Assembly (NCBI GenBank): GCA_026874595.1 | Contig: CM049315.1 | Location: forward strand, 67,155,916 to 67,219,915 | Length of the DNA stretch: 64,000 nucleotides | Origin: Sipunculus nudus | Taxonomy: Eukaryota > Annelida > Sipuncula > Golfingiida > Sipunculidae | Direction of reading: 5' to 3' | In this document: one piece after another, positions 24,695 to 37,822 of the stretch | Numbering within the stretch: the stretch's first letter is position 1 | How the letters are laid out: each line of letters opens with the position of its first letter | Notes under the pieces: model-generated | Database searches by the model: none | What the model was told of the DNA's origin: nothing | Seen by the model: the letters and a program-made list of their open reading frames with translations, nothing else | Made by a program: the position numbers and the translations under genes

Positions 24695-25600
24695 AGGGCA
24701 ATTTACAACAATAGTAAGGTCGAGCTGACGGGTTCAGGAAGGCAATTTTCAACCTTAGTTAGGCTAGGCTGACGAGTTCAGCAGGACAATTTACAACCCA
24801 AGTAAGGCTAGGCTGACGAGTTCAGCACGGCAATTTACAACCTTTGTAAGGCAAGGCTGAGTTGTTAGCTTGGCAATTTACAGTCTTGGTAAGGCTAGGC
24901 CGACGGGTTCAGCAGGACAACTTACAACCTTAAGCCCAAAACACACTAACGCGCGCGTCACGCGTGAAATCCGGAAAGTCGCTCCACTCTATTATCTATG
25001 ACAAACAGATTAACGGGCGCGTCATGCGTCAGCTATCGCTCCTGGTGCGATTTTTGACGCGTGACGCGCGCTTGCCGAGTGGGGATTACTGATAATGACA
25101 TAACTAAAGAGAGGGTTTCCCTCCCCCAGCACTCGCATTCTGTATTAAACTGCGGGTGAAACGTTTGTTAAAATTCATTGAACTATAATTATTGATTTGT
25201 ATCTGGATAGAAAACGTGCAACAAAGCAACACAAATATATAAATATCGTTAAGAATAGTAACCGAGTTCTGTCATATTTAGAACATGTATTATCACAAAC
25301 GGATACATATTTGTATACAATTAATCCAATGCTGATTATCAAAATTACTATTTTTACGAAGATAAACAAAAAATACAAGAGGTGCTTGGTTAATACCAAC
25401 CGATCTGACGCGTCGTGCGCGTTGCAGCAGCGTTAGTGCGTTTTGAATTTGTCGCGTGGCGCCCGCGTTAGTCTGTTTTGGGCTTAAGAAGGGCTAGGCT
25501 AACGAGATCAGTAGGGCAATTTATAACCTTCGTAAGGCTAGGCCGACGGGTTCAGCAGGGCAACTTGCAACCTTAGAAGTGTTAGGCTGACCTACATCAT
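24695..25600 (+). repeat. 44-bp tandem repeat split by a TTAA-flanked insertion
   Basis: Units with CAATTTACAACCTTAGTAAG and GCTAGGCTGACGAGTTCAGC recur at 24699, 24743, 24787, 24831 and 24875, and resume after 25487. The interruption at 24944-25483 is a separate mobile element inserted in one unit. Confidence 0.88.
24944..25483. mobile_element. MITE with TTAA target duplication (piggyBac-like)
   Basis: A 540-bp insertion is flanked by TTAA at 24940-24943 and 25484-25487. The terminal inverted repeats match at 28 of 31 positions; both begin GCCCAAAACA and continue (C/G)ACTAACGCG. The GC-rich subterminal part contains further inverted copies of GCGCGCGTCACGCGT. There is no transposase frame. 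TTAA duplication is the hallmark of piggyBac-type transposition, but the superfamily is inferred from the duplication alone. Confidence 0.82.
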
Positions 25601-28424
25601 TGGTCACTAGTATAGTAATGAGCGGGACCGTGTATGTCTCTGCTGGTATGGCAGTTCAAGTTTCTGTTCACAGATTCATTTAGGCATCATATTTTACCAT
25701 TACTGAGGGTGGAGTGAATGCAAAGCTCAATGAGGGAAGAAGAAATAATTATAAACCACATTTCAATCTGGTACAAGTTTATTATATACAGCAGAATCAT
25801 TTAAGCATAATCCACGTCCACTGTACAAGAATCACAATTGTACACTGTAAAAACATTAACTACGTACAGAGATACGTGGAGTACAGTCAGCAGGTCGGGT
25901 ACAACCCACAAAATAATATCCTATTCCACCCTCAACTCGTCCTTCCTGGAGCACCTTCAGAAATTCTTTAAATAAATCCTAACTCAATATATTTATATAT
26001 TATTAATATAAGTGCCATAAATACCTTGTACAATAATATACAGATGGTTTCAATAATAGTTTAGCAATCTATAATTCTCTTCTGGTCCTTGGTCGTTCTA
26101 TTACACCGTGGTGCTTCTTGTACATTCTGCGCACCAATAACACACTCTGTTTCCATAGAGCAACCAAGACACATAACATCTGATTTATAATAGTTAGCTC
26201 ATATTTCAGAGCATATTTCATTACATTTATTTTATTCCTACAATATAAATACTCTCAAGACATATTTCTGTATTATATACTATATTTTTATCAATATCAC
26301 TCAGCATTTTATCATAAGATTGGATTAAAATCATCCATACTGCCTCATGCATTTTTTGTCACAATTGACCTTTCAATTTCTGTACAAAATAAAAGCTAAA
26401 ATAGTAAACTGTGTTATAAAAAAGCATTAATATAAATAATTAGGCTGCATGAAAACATTAGCACAAAATAAGTACTTAAAATTTGCTGACAACACTGAAA
26501 TTAGCATATATATATATGTATATAAATATATTTAAATATAGTATATATATATATATATATATTATGAGACAAATCCCCAAGCACTATGTATAATTAAGCT
26601 GCCTTCTCCTCATCCTATTCATCTTTGGTTTCGAAGCAAATTGACTAGATACATCCCTTGTTTAACCTATATTTAACCTACAGGACGATTGTGTTACGTA
26701 TCTAGAAGGGTGAGAGAATATGTCTACAGAACATTTTCATCCTGGAATGTTGCATGCATTCTAAGACTGTACATGTTTAGACTGTATATATCAAATATCA
26801 CCTGACTCAACTAACCTGAACACACACAATCAGCAAAAGGGAAAACACATCCAATGTTAAAATGGACAACATTTCTGCTGGTCTTAATGTGTGTCAAAAT
26901 GATTAAGCAGTAATATTGCTACCCGTCTGATATTATGCAATGCCCTCTCTTAAACTGTGGACTAATTATATACTATGTTTACTTTGACAAACTTACTATA
27001 AACTAACTATCAGATTAGTATAAGCTTTTTTTTATTTGATAAATAATACAGTAAACTGAGACTCTGAGAATATGATTTAAGAGGGTAATTAAGCTAACTT
27101 AACATTCTCATTAAAGGAAACCTTTATTATTTGGAGGGAAACCATTTTTTCCTGGAGGTTTGATCTGGCTGATACAGATTAAGACCAAGTTAATTTATTG
27201 CATCAGCTACACTTCATTGTACACATGCAGTAGAGAAGAGGGCCACCATAACCCTTCTGAAGACCATTTTCATAGGGAAAATGTGTCAACAGAAATGGCA
27301 AATGAACTAAAACTTGGGTGTATAGAATTCTATTCCATCTGATGGCAGGGTTTCAAACCATCAGAATGATTGTCTTCATGTGAGCAGATACCTGTAAATA
27401 TATTTACACTGTAAGAAATGAGGTGACAGAAAATATGAAAAGAGACCTAGCTGATACATTTTGATCTTTTGATCAAGTGTTCCCTTTGATCAATAATTGT
27501 TTCCATATATCCCCATGAGACTTTGCACCATATTTATTATTGCAGTTCTAAAACTACGCTTTTACTTTCATATGAATATGTCTGGTTTCTTCTGTACAAA
27601 GAACCTATAAAAAATCTGTACATATATAAATAATACATCTCACATTCTTACCATTATGCAAATTCAGTCTCTATGAAATAATGACAATTTAAAGAAATAT
27701 CTAAAACATATTGATATGGTACATAAAATGGTCTGCTGCATAAAATTTCAACATTAATCCCAAACTAAGAGTTACTCGTAATACTTGTACTTCCTGTGTT
27801 AAATGCACCGCGTGATTATGCAGACTAGATTTAGATTCTCAGCTCGCAAAGCAAAATAATATACAATATATTAATCTTTTAAATGTTGATATTTTACACA
27901 GTAAATCATGATATCATATGCTGACCTCTTTTTAAAGTCTGTACTGATGATACCAAATACTGTGATATTATTTAAATAAAAGTACACATACCTGTCAGCA
28001 CTAGATTTACAATCTCAAATATTGAACACATAATAAAAGTGGACTTAAACCACAATTAAATCAGAGCTGACAAGGGTCAGCATGATAAAATAATTTGTAA
28101 CTAAAACTAAGTCTGATATTAAAGAGGAAAATCCCTCTCTGTCTAATACTTCCCCTGCTCTGCAGTCTTAACATGCAAATTCTTCAATTCTCCCATGTGT
28201 GAATTGTTCATCTTTCACACAAGAATGCTTACACTAGAGACATAATGTAACAATTCATTAGAGGGTCCCTGGGTCTCACAAAGAAAAAGCACATCTTCTT
28301 GTTCCACTGACATGGCACCCAAGCATAAAGGCGATGACTCATTTGGCGACACAATCTTGATAATACTGCAATGCCTCGTTTCAGCATACTGATATATACA
28401 ATGTGATTCAGGGACCAGTCATTA
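25601..28424 (-). other. Probable teneurin 3' UTR and downstream sequence
   Basis: The region after the teneurin stop codon is AT-rich, largely free of recognisable repeats, and has no supported gene. Candidate AATAAA hexamers on the minus strand occur, for example within 26226-26238. Where the transcript ends is not determinable from sequence. AT microsatellites lie at about 26505-26565. Confidence 0.4.
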
Positions 28425-29278
28425 TCACCTTTTCCCAGATGAAAATTTGATATTTTTGGGATCATCTGCAAGTTGCGGGTACACACCCACATCACGTATG
28501 TAATAAGATGTCACATTCTCCACTCTGCCATAAAGTAATAATTTTTCTTTTTGTTTGGCTGTCCATGAATTCAGCCCCTCTTGATTGTTCTGTGCCATAT
28601 TTTTTTCCAGACGCCATGCGGCCTCTACCGCTCGTTCCTTGGCATGGCGTAATATTCGATGTCTTTCATGTTCAACAGTGGTACCAAACCTAATATTGAA
28701 CACACTATGATTGCCATGTAGGCGAATGTCAACCATTTCTGGTGCACGTTCTCTCCGTCCGTGACGGTGTACATTAATGTCTATCCCACCTCTGTGCTCC
28801 ACATCTCTAATATTTAGAGTTCGAATAATTTGTTCTGCCGCTGAAGCTTCAGGATGCACAAAGTAATGTGTGTCTCTGCCATGAAGTATAAACTCCATGT
28901 CCACAACTTGCGAATTGTTCAGTAAATGTGTGGCTAACTCTGTTTTAGCATCTGTATCAGAGCTGAGAATTGTCACATGGACCCTCTGTTCTTGGCTTGA
29001 TATCAAAACTGTAGGACCAAACAGAAAGCCAAGTGGTTTCCACCATTGCGTCAGATCCATGTCATGGCCACCATTGATGTCTGACTGTGGCATCGCTGAC
29101 AACGACTCAAAATTTGCCATGTCTCGCCTAAAGGCACATTCAAACGCTGATGTTGATGGCATCAGTGATTCTCTCTCCATCTGTAGTTCGGTATTACCAC
29201 GGAAATTTTCATCAAAATTCACCTTTGGTACTAGACTTGGTATGTTATAGCCTAGATGCTTCAACCAGCTGTTGACAT
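28425..29278 (-). CDS. Ten-m: Teneurin terminal exon T19, Tox-GHH-like region and TCAP
   Basis: Acceptor CATTCCAG. It begins [20 protein letters not shown] and includes the conserved [18 protein letters not shown] and [13 protein letters not shown] segments of the degenerate nuclease-like Tox-GHH domain (descended from bacterial polymorphic-toxin folds; activity not predictable here). The end, [20 protein letters not shown] then [18 protein letters not shown] and TGA, corresponds to the teneurin C-terminal associated peptide, with Gly-Lys-Arg as a possible amidation and cleavage signal. Confidence 0.96.
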
Positions 29279-32200
29279 CTGGAATGATAAAAACATATTT
29301 CGTACATTTATTTACCTTTCTAAATAACATACACTGCTCTAATTGCAGGAGCACCAGGCCTGCTGTACCAAAGGAATTGTTACTAAAGTGCACACAAATT
29401 AATCTTCGGAATATTCAGGATCTGCAAAATCTACTCTTTATAAAATTCCACACTTTATAAAGTTTAAGTCATGTGGTTTCAGTATTGTAATAGTAATTTG
29501 TAACAGCCTTGTAAATCATTAACATGTTTAAATGTGATTAAAATGTGCATCTCTTGGTCTTATTAGTATGAATTTAAAATGCAAGTTCAATACATGGCAT
29601 ATGTTGGAACTGCACAATCAATGGAGTATCTTTGACAAATCTTTGCTCTTGCAATGGCCACGTATATATGTTATCCAGATGTAAACCATTCTTGGACATG
29701 TTAAGAAGGGACTGACAAGGCTTCTTACCTTTGCTGAAGAGCTTGTCATGTACATTCCTAGGGTTGATAATGTCCATGTACTGATAAAGGTTGGCCAGTT
29801 CTGGTAATGACGTCAACTTTGGAACTGATCTCAAGAACCAGCCATAATCTGGAGCGATCCAGCGGCCGAGTGTAGGATCGTACCAGCGAGACCCCATGTG
29901 GATGAGCTGGGTCCTCGGATCACTTAGTCCCATCTTATAACCAAATGGGAAATAGAACTGAGGCGCAGAGTCAGTAACTTGTTCCCCCAACGGGTTGTAC
30001 GTCATCTGCTTAATGACGCTTCCTGTGATGTCATATATGACAAGTGGTGACCCCATGGGGTCAAGTGCAACATAATACATTGCGTCACTTTCAACAGCGA
30101 ATAACAACCCCTCCTCATTATAGTGCAGTGTCAAAAGCTGCTTCCCAACTTGATTGAAAATATGTGTGATCTGGTCTTTGTTTTTAACATTTGCATAAAA
30201 ATACTGTTGTAAATAACCACCATAGATATCCTTGCGAGCGACCAGCCTCCGCTCAGAGTCATAGAAATATCTAATATCATATTTACCAGGTTCATATGCA
30301 CTCATCAACAAGCCATTGGAGTTGAACTGAAAGTGTTCACTATTACGACCAATCAGGAATCCATCCTGATCATAATTATAAACTTTGTCTTTGTAGGAAG
30401 TGACCTGGTTGCGGACGTTGATCTCAACAACTGTTCTCTTTTCTTTAAATGTTATTTCTTGAATATTACTGTTTGCATCATACTTGAATTGCCAAATGGG
30501 TCGGCCATTCTCAATTGCCTGGAGTAGATTTCCATCAATATCATAATCATACTGATAAATCTTTTCATCTGAGCCAATTTTCATTTTCCACTGATGCAAT
30601 CGGTTCAGTGATGTATACTGCAGTTCCATTAAGAACATGTCCTTGTTATTGACTCTGTACTTCACGTTATGCAGGCGGCCATACTTGTCACTGTCTCTTG
30701 TAATATCCATGTTGTTATCTCGCATGACCTGTTTGCCAAGCTGAGGGTATTTGAACATGAAGCTTTTTAAGTTTGACAATTTCCCTGTTTGGCCATCATA
30801 ACTGATATTCATGGACTTAATGTTAATGCCAGCAATGGAACCTTCAAACCCAATGACTCGGAAATGTTCGTCGTAGTTATAAGTGAAGGCAGCTGGTTTC
30901 AGCTGGAGGTGCTCAGTGTTGCTGCTGAACGTGATGTTCGTCTTCTTGATGATAGCTCCTGCTGGTTCCGTATTAATCGTACATTTGTAATCAAAAGCCA
31001 TCCGATCATATAAAGTGCTCTCTACGATGACGTCCATTTCCTCATCATACTTGAACGAAATATCCGTCCAATCATGCACCACTTGTTTCAGTCGCCCGTA
31101 ACTGTTGTAATGGAAGTAGATGCGTCGCTCTGTACTGGGGTACCATATGTGTTTAAGTTTGCCGTTTCCGTTGAAGTCATGGATGTAGAAACCTTTGGTC
31201 TCTGGAGGAGCATACATTATTCTCTGTATGTTGAACGACATCAGCATTCGGAACAAATGTTTGCTGAGGCCAGGCATCATAATTTCAGCCAGGTTTCCAT
31301 AGTTGTCATAACGGAAAATGTACTGCTTCCCACTTGGCAGAAAGACATCACTCGGCTGAAAGGAAAAATTTGAACTTTACACATTTTGTAAAAATATTTG
31401 CATTTTGCACTGCACTTTCATTTGGGGGTATTTATGGAAATTCTTAAACTGCATGTATTTAAAAGAACTGTCAGGATATAAATACATATCAGATTAATAC
31501 TTTCAGGAACTATTTTAGATTAAAATTCTGTACCCCTGAAATTAAGTTACAGCCTCATCAACACATTGATTACAGAATATGCAGCCCCAGAATGTTCTCA
31601 ATTCATGAATATACACAGGAATATATTCATGATTTCTATTTTAATATTAGTCTCACACAAACAGATTTGATGGAACAACTGATCCTTATTTTCTTTATAG
31701 CATATGTAAATTCCTAGCAAAGTAAATAATATTTTGACATATTTGAAAAGTCTTCATTATGAATATTAAGTCATTCATTAAAATCAAATATAAAGTTTAC
31801 AATGCCTTTAAATTCATAATTAATTCCCACCCGTAATATATTAGAAATGGAATGATCAAATTATAGTTCAAAAAAATTTACACACGTTACAATATTAGTG
31901 ATGGAACAGTAACTAATGATCCAACAGTAAAAGATGTCAGAAGTTAAGGTCAAATCTTAAACAAAGACAAACATAAATATCATAAAGACTAAAAATTTCT
32001 TTGAATGGACAAACATTACACAATGTCTTCATAACTCTCCCATCCTTATACTCCGAAAACTTTAATACAGCATGACATACTTATTAAACAGACCATGTGA
32101 GTTACCACTGTTACCACTGTGAGTACACACCTTGGCCCCGTTCTTGTAGAGAAACCTGTATTTGGCTCTGTTTGAGAACTTGCGCTCTATGAGGAACCCA

Positions 32201-35200
32201 GTCTGTGGTTGGTGTGTGTGATGCAGGGTGTACTCCCCCCGCGTGAACAAAGCAGGATGCTGGTCGCTGTACGAGATATTCAGTCCGACCTGGGAGCGGA
32301 AAGGTGTGATGTTGGTGATCTGGCCTCGAGTGTTGTACACGACCTGTAGGATCTGGTTCAGACTGTAATCCAGCACGATCTCCGTACTCGTCACGCGATT
32401 GTATTCAATGGTCAGCAAGTTCTCTCCATTCACCTGGAAAGGTAAACTAACCATGCTCAATTGGAGGTATATACAAAATGTTGCCATAGTTACCACTTAC
32501 CTCTTTCGACTGGGGAAAGAGCAACTCAGGGATGGCTAGGCTTGGACTTAGATAAATTGCTGCCATTGGGCCATGAGACTTCATCATAAATGGAGTAAAA
32601 ATGATCAATCAAAATACAAATTAAATTTCAGGGCCAAGTAAAGAAGTTGCTTCTTAGACTATTCTTTTTTTGGTAAGGAAATGTTATCCCTCACTTACTC
32701 TATCAGAAAATATTCAAAACAAGTGTTCAACACAATTGGGAGGAGGATGTGGGGCATGTTTTGTTTCTTGACACATTGTTTACTTTCAATTTCATGCAAA
32801 ATGCAGGCACATTTGTCAGACCCATCCCAAGATACATTGCACAGGAAGTGACCTGCCAAATCTGTGCATATATATATTTCCCATCATGCTCTGTACAAGA
32901 AGATGTAACATCTGTGCAGGTGTCAGCACATACTTCAAGTGATTTTTGTAGTTGGGTGTTTGAGATTATCTGACATGTGACATTATCAGGTGGTGGTACG
33001 ATCCCATGATGCAAGTGGAGAGCAAATTCATTGCTATGAATATGCATCAGACAGCATTTCATGAATATGTACAAGGTGACTAGGTATGAGGGCATCACTT
33101 GTGAGCAAACCAAGTGGAAGTCATACAATTCCCAACAGGCCTCTTAACACATTTTAGAAAACATTTGAGATAAAAAAAAATTTCCACAGGTAGAAAATAA
33201 TGATTTAGCATAAATCAATATTTAGAAAATTTAGATTTGGATTTCTGCTAGATTACTTCAAAAAAATTTTTATGAGTATTCCTTCATTAATAATAAATTT
33301 ATATATACACAAAATAATCAGAACTTTCAGTTCATGAATATTATTTCCATTTAAGAATATCAATTTCCATTCATGAATATTTATTTCCAAATGTAAGAAA
33401 AGTACCATAAAGAAAGCAAGAAACCTATAATGAAACCAATAATCATCAAACCACTGTAACTCGTTGGACTTGTTATTATGCTGTGATGAATAAAACCACA
33501 TTATGAAAGGACACCCAGTCTCACAAAGGAAAGATTTTTATCCAATGTCCTTATTAACCCAAACATTACAGTAATACTATGCTGTTCATATGACATAACA
33601 TCTCGGAATAAATGCATCATGATCAAATATATTAGGGGAAGGGTAATTATTTACAAATAAAGGCAATGAAATTCCAAAGTAAGCTAGTTCTTATGTTGTT
33701 TTCTTACAACATCATTAACTGCATGGTTAAGATACTAATCATGCCAGCCATTTTGCTTAATTATCCTCGTGTTTAATTCAGTTCTGACAGAACCATGTCA
33801 GTTTTATAGTTTGTGGCAGACTCTTTCCAGAAAACCAGACAATGTGACTTTAACTGATGTAGTAGAATGAATATATATACAATGTCAATAAGTGCAAATT
33901 TTCCACAGAAATAAAAACTCAATGTAATGAATACTGCAACACAAATTGTATTTGAATATCATGTAAGTTAATTGACAATATTATCTGTCAATATATATCA
34001 TTTTAATTGAAACTCTGTAATGTTAAAACAATTAAAGAGAATATATTGCTTTTGCAGCATAAAATTACTCGCTGCTAAAAATAAGTTTACTTTCACAATA
34101 TACCACTTATACCAGAACCAGACTTGAAATCAAGTGCAACGTTTACAACTGTAACAACTGCAATTTCCTTTTAAGCATTTATTAAAGCAAAGCTATGAAT
34201 GAAATATTAAACGGGAACAGATTCCATAAAGGGAAACAAAGTGATACAAAGGCTGCAGGTGCATTAAAATTTGAAGGTGTGACACAAATTTGACAGACTC
34301 TGGCAGGTTTGGTGAGGTGCTTTGCAACAATCACAAAAGGGTTGTTTTGATGTTTCTGCCAAGAAGATGGCCAGAAGCATCTGTGCTTTGGCATTTGTGC
34401 TCGGTGACGCACAACCAGCTGTGAAATTAAGCCACAAAATTCACGCCAGTAACCACAATTTGCACTGAACACACCAGAAGCAGTAAAATGTTAAAATATC
34501 ACTTTCTGTTTGTGAGAATATTTAATCAAATGTTATGGTTCTAAAAGCTTTACTTCTATTAATTTTTTTTAATTTCTTTAACTTTTAATATTCAGAAATA
34601 TAAATCTGCTTCTTACAAAGAGAGATACTGACCAACTCCATACAAGACAACAACCAAATGCCCTTACAAGATATGCAATGCAAACATTTCCAAAAAGTTG
34701 TGCATTTAGGAAACAAGGGTTAAGAAATATTTCCAAAATATTTGTAATATATTAAAAAATAATAAGTAAAATTTTGTTGCCAAAAACATGGGTTGCCCTC
34801 TGGTGAAATTTATCATCAAGGGCAAAGGTGAAGCATGACAAAATATTGGAGGATATACAATATTTATTTGAGTAGGCAGGGTCAAAATAAGCAGGCCTGA
34901 TGGTGGTTGGTGATTGACTGTGACATAGTGATGTGCAAAATAGCATTTATATTTGAAATTCCAGTGAGATGGGTCATTCACAAACATGTTCTACATCTGC
35001 ATGAAATAGCCTGATAGTACTAAAAATTCAAAAAAGTACTTATACAAACCAAGTTTTAAATATCCTGACCCCAAGCTCTGGGTTTACAACTGTTCATCAC
35101 ACATAAGGAACAAGTTGGCATTATCATAATGATATAATAACATAGGATTTGATAATCAATTGGTTTTCTACCATAACCATAGGGACACAGATGTTAGATC

Positions 35201-37768
35201 AAGGAGACCGGTTTACATTCAGTGTTAAGTGTTATATGATTCAGTCATAGGCAACTAGCTTTATTTAGGCAAGCATTTTATTAGAACATTGATCATTTGA
35301 GGGGACAAAAAGCAACTTTTCCTTGGACTGGTGCCAGAATGATGTTCTTGTCAAAAAGTCCCCAGGAAAAATTAACTGAAAAATGCATCTAGTTCAGAAA
35401 GGAATAAACACTTTTTATTTAGATATGACTTGTGGATTCAAAAATATTCATTGGTTGGCTGCCTTCTGAACAGATAAAAGAAAGGGGGCATATCATACTC
35501 AAAAGTCAGAATGAAGTTCTTAAATTTTTAATGTAAGTAGACTATAATTATCAAAGAATTATGCATAATCACCCGTTTCTACTGGGTCTCAGGGCATCCA
35601 TTCTGTGCTTTTGTGCTGCCCATATTTTCCCCATTATTCTTCAATGTGTCCCTGATTGGAAATTCAAATAGGTTTCCTAGATTTTTTACCCCCATCAAAT
35701 TATCTAACTGAATAAATGAAATAATTTCCTTGTTTTCTCTGATGGCAAGATGTTTTCTGGTAAGCATATGAAAACATGGGACTTTATACATTTTAGTTGA
35801 AAAACTATACATCATGTTCATATATCTCTATCCCTGTTTTTCAATTTCCCTATTTTGCTATGCCATGTGTGGAAACTGAACATGCTTTTTGTAATTTTTT
35901 TCATATTTCAGGATGACTGGTAATGATAAAGATAAAATTAAGAACAAAACAAAGTCAAATCATATTGTTTGACCAACCTCGGCTGTTGTCCTGTATCTGC
36001 TGAGTGGTAGCCTATGGTGGCGTCTCCATCCCATATAAATCACAAAACTGCTTAACATGTTCTGGTGAGAATGCACCAAAAGTCAAACCAATGTAAAATT
36101 CTTATAAGTTTAAAATAGCTATCATATGTTATCACTTGAAGGACCAGTAGTTATTATGAAACAAATTAAAAAAATATGAAAATTCACTCAAACAGGTCAT
36201 ACCCATTGAATAAGTCTCATAAGGCAAATTAGCAAAACATCAGGACACCAATGAACATATCTGAACCCACACACTTAATGTAGTTAATCTCTCAGTAGAC
36301 ATGAAATCTAGATGCCTTAAAATAACATCTAGAGGTCCATATATTTACAACTTATTTAAAGGAAAATGGCACCCGTGCTCCTGGCACCTACCGTAAGGGC
36401 TTTGGTGTTATAGCCAATAGTGCGAGCAGAGGCAGCATCATGCAAATCATGCTCCGTAGCTTGTATGCCACTTTGGTGGTGGCCATCATGCCTAAATCGT
36501 GCACTGCCTACCCGCAGTCTACGACCTATCTTGGCGATCACCTTGCTACGCCGGAATTTCCCTTCACGGCGTAAATAGTATCGCCATTCTAAACGATGCA
36601 TCAAGTTGTCAGGCAGGATGACCTTTCGTTTGACCTTGAGCTCATGTTCAAAATCAAGCAAGGGGTGAGGCTGGGTTTCCACGGTAACTGCCATTTTCCA
36701 TGGATACTCTATCACTAGGGCTCCACTGTCTTTGAATGATACCTGCTTCTTTGAGTTTCCTGGTAAGAAAAAAATATATAATTAAAGCATGAAGATATTA
36801 TTCACTGTAAAAACCTGGAAACAAGCTGGGTGATATACCTGACCACACAAATCATGATATATGGATCCATCCAGATGATACTAGATTGGTATTTGCAAAG
36901 AAAATACAGAAAATTTCAGAAGGCATACATTTTTCCGCAAAATGCCCCTATTATCGCTAACTCTCAGTCATTTTCCACGCCACTCCTAATAGGATTCTTG
37001 GTGATGTCCTAAATATAAGGCACAAAGTTTACTCCATAAACATCCCCAATTTGTTAATGATATTATCCTAATATAATACGCTTATTCCATTGGACACTTT
37101 GCCGTTTATATTACAAGATTAAAATAATTAGCCCATGAAACATTTATATGATCCTTACACACCAATCAAACAAGTATCAATCTTCCTTTATGAATCCTAA
37201 ATGATGTGATTCTCTGCAAATACACACACCATTTGCAAAGGCTGGCTGGGCATACAACTTCCAAGTTTATACTTTTAGGCATCAATCATTACATGTACAT
37301 GACAGAGACAAACAATGTTGGTACATGAGATGATCTTCAGTTAAACACCAAAAAAGGGGTTCCCAAAATACTGATATTTTGATAACCTTCATGATGATTA
37401 CATGTTTGTTCAATACCAGTATATCACCCAACACTACCAGGAGGTTTGCTGTCAATCAACCTGTTCATAACACAAAGGAGAAATGCAAAACAGAACTTTA
37501 ATGTAAGCTCACTTCCTAAACTTAAAGGCAGATAAACCAAACAAGAGCAAGTCAATGTTTTAACAGTTACAGTTAGGCCACATGCTGATAAGTCTCATAA
37601 CAAAATTTCAGATATTTCAGTGCATAAATGAACAGGTAAAAAAGTTTTCATTAAAAGCTGTGCCCAAATTTAAGCAAACTGGGCATGCTTAAATAACTGG
37701 AAGAGCAAACAAATATACAATATCTGGAAAACTGTAGGAAATGCCATTTTTAAGGATTGAATCATGCA

Positions 37769-37822
<54 letters not shown>

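Noticed and set aside
32727-33128. 133-codon minus frame with several cysteines inside the teneurin gene
   Set aside because: It lies in the T16-T17 intron, matches no teneurin segment, and T16 joins T17 directly in phase without it.
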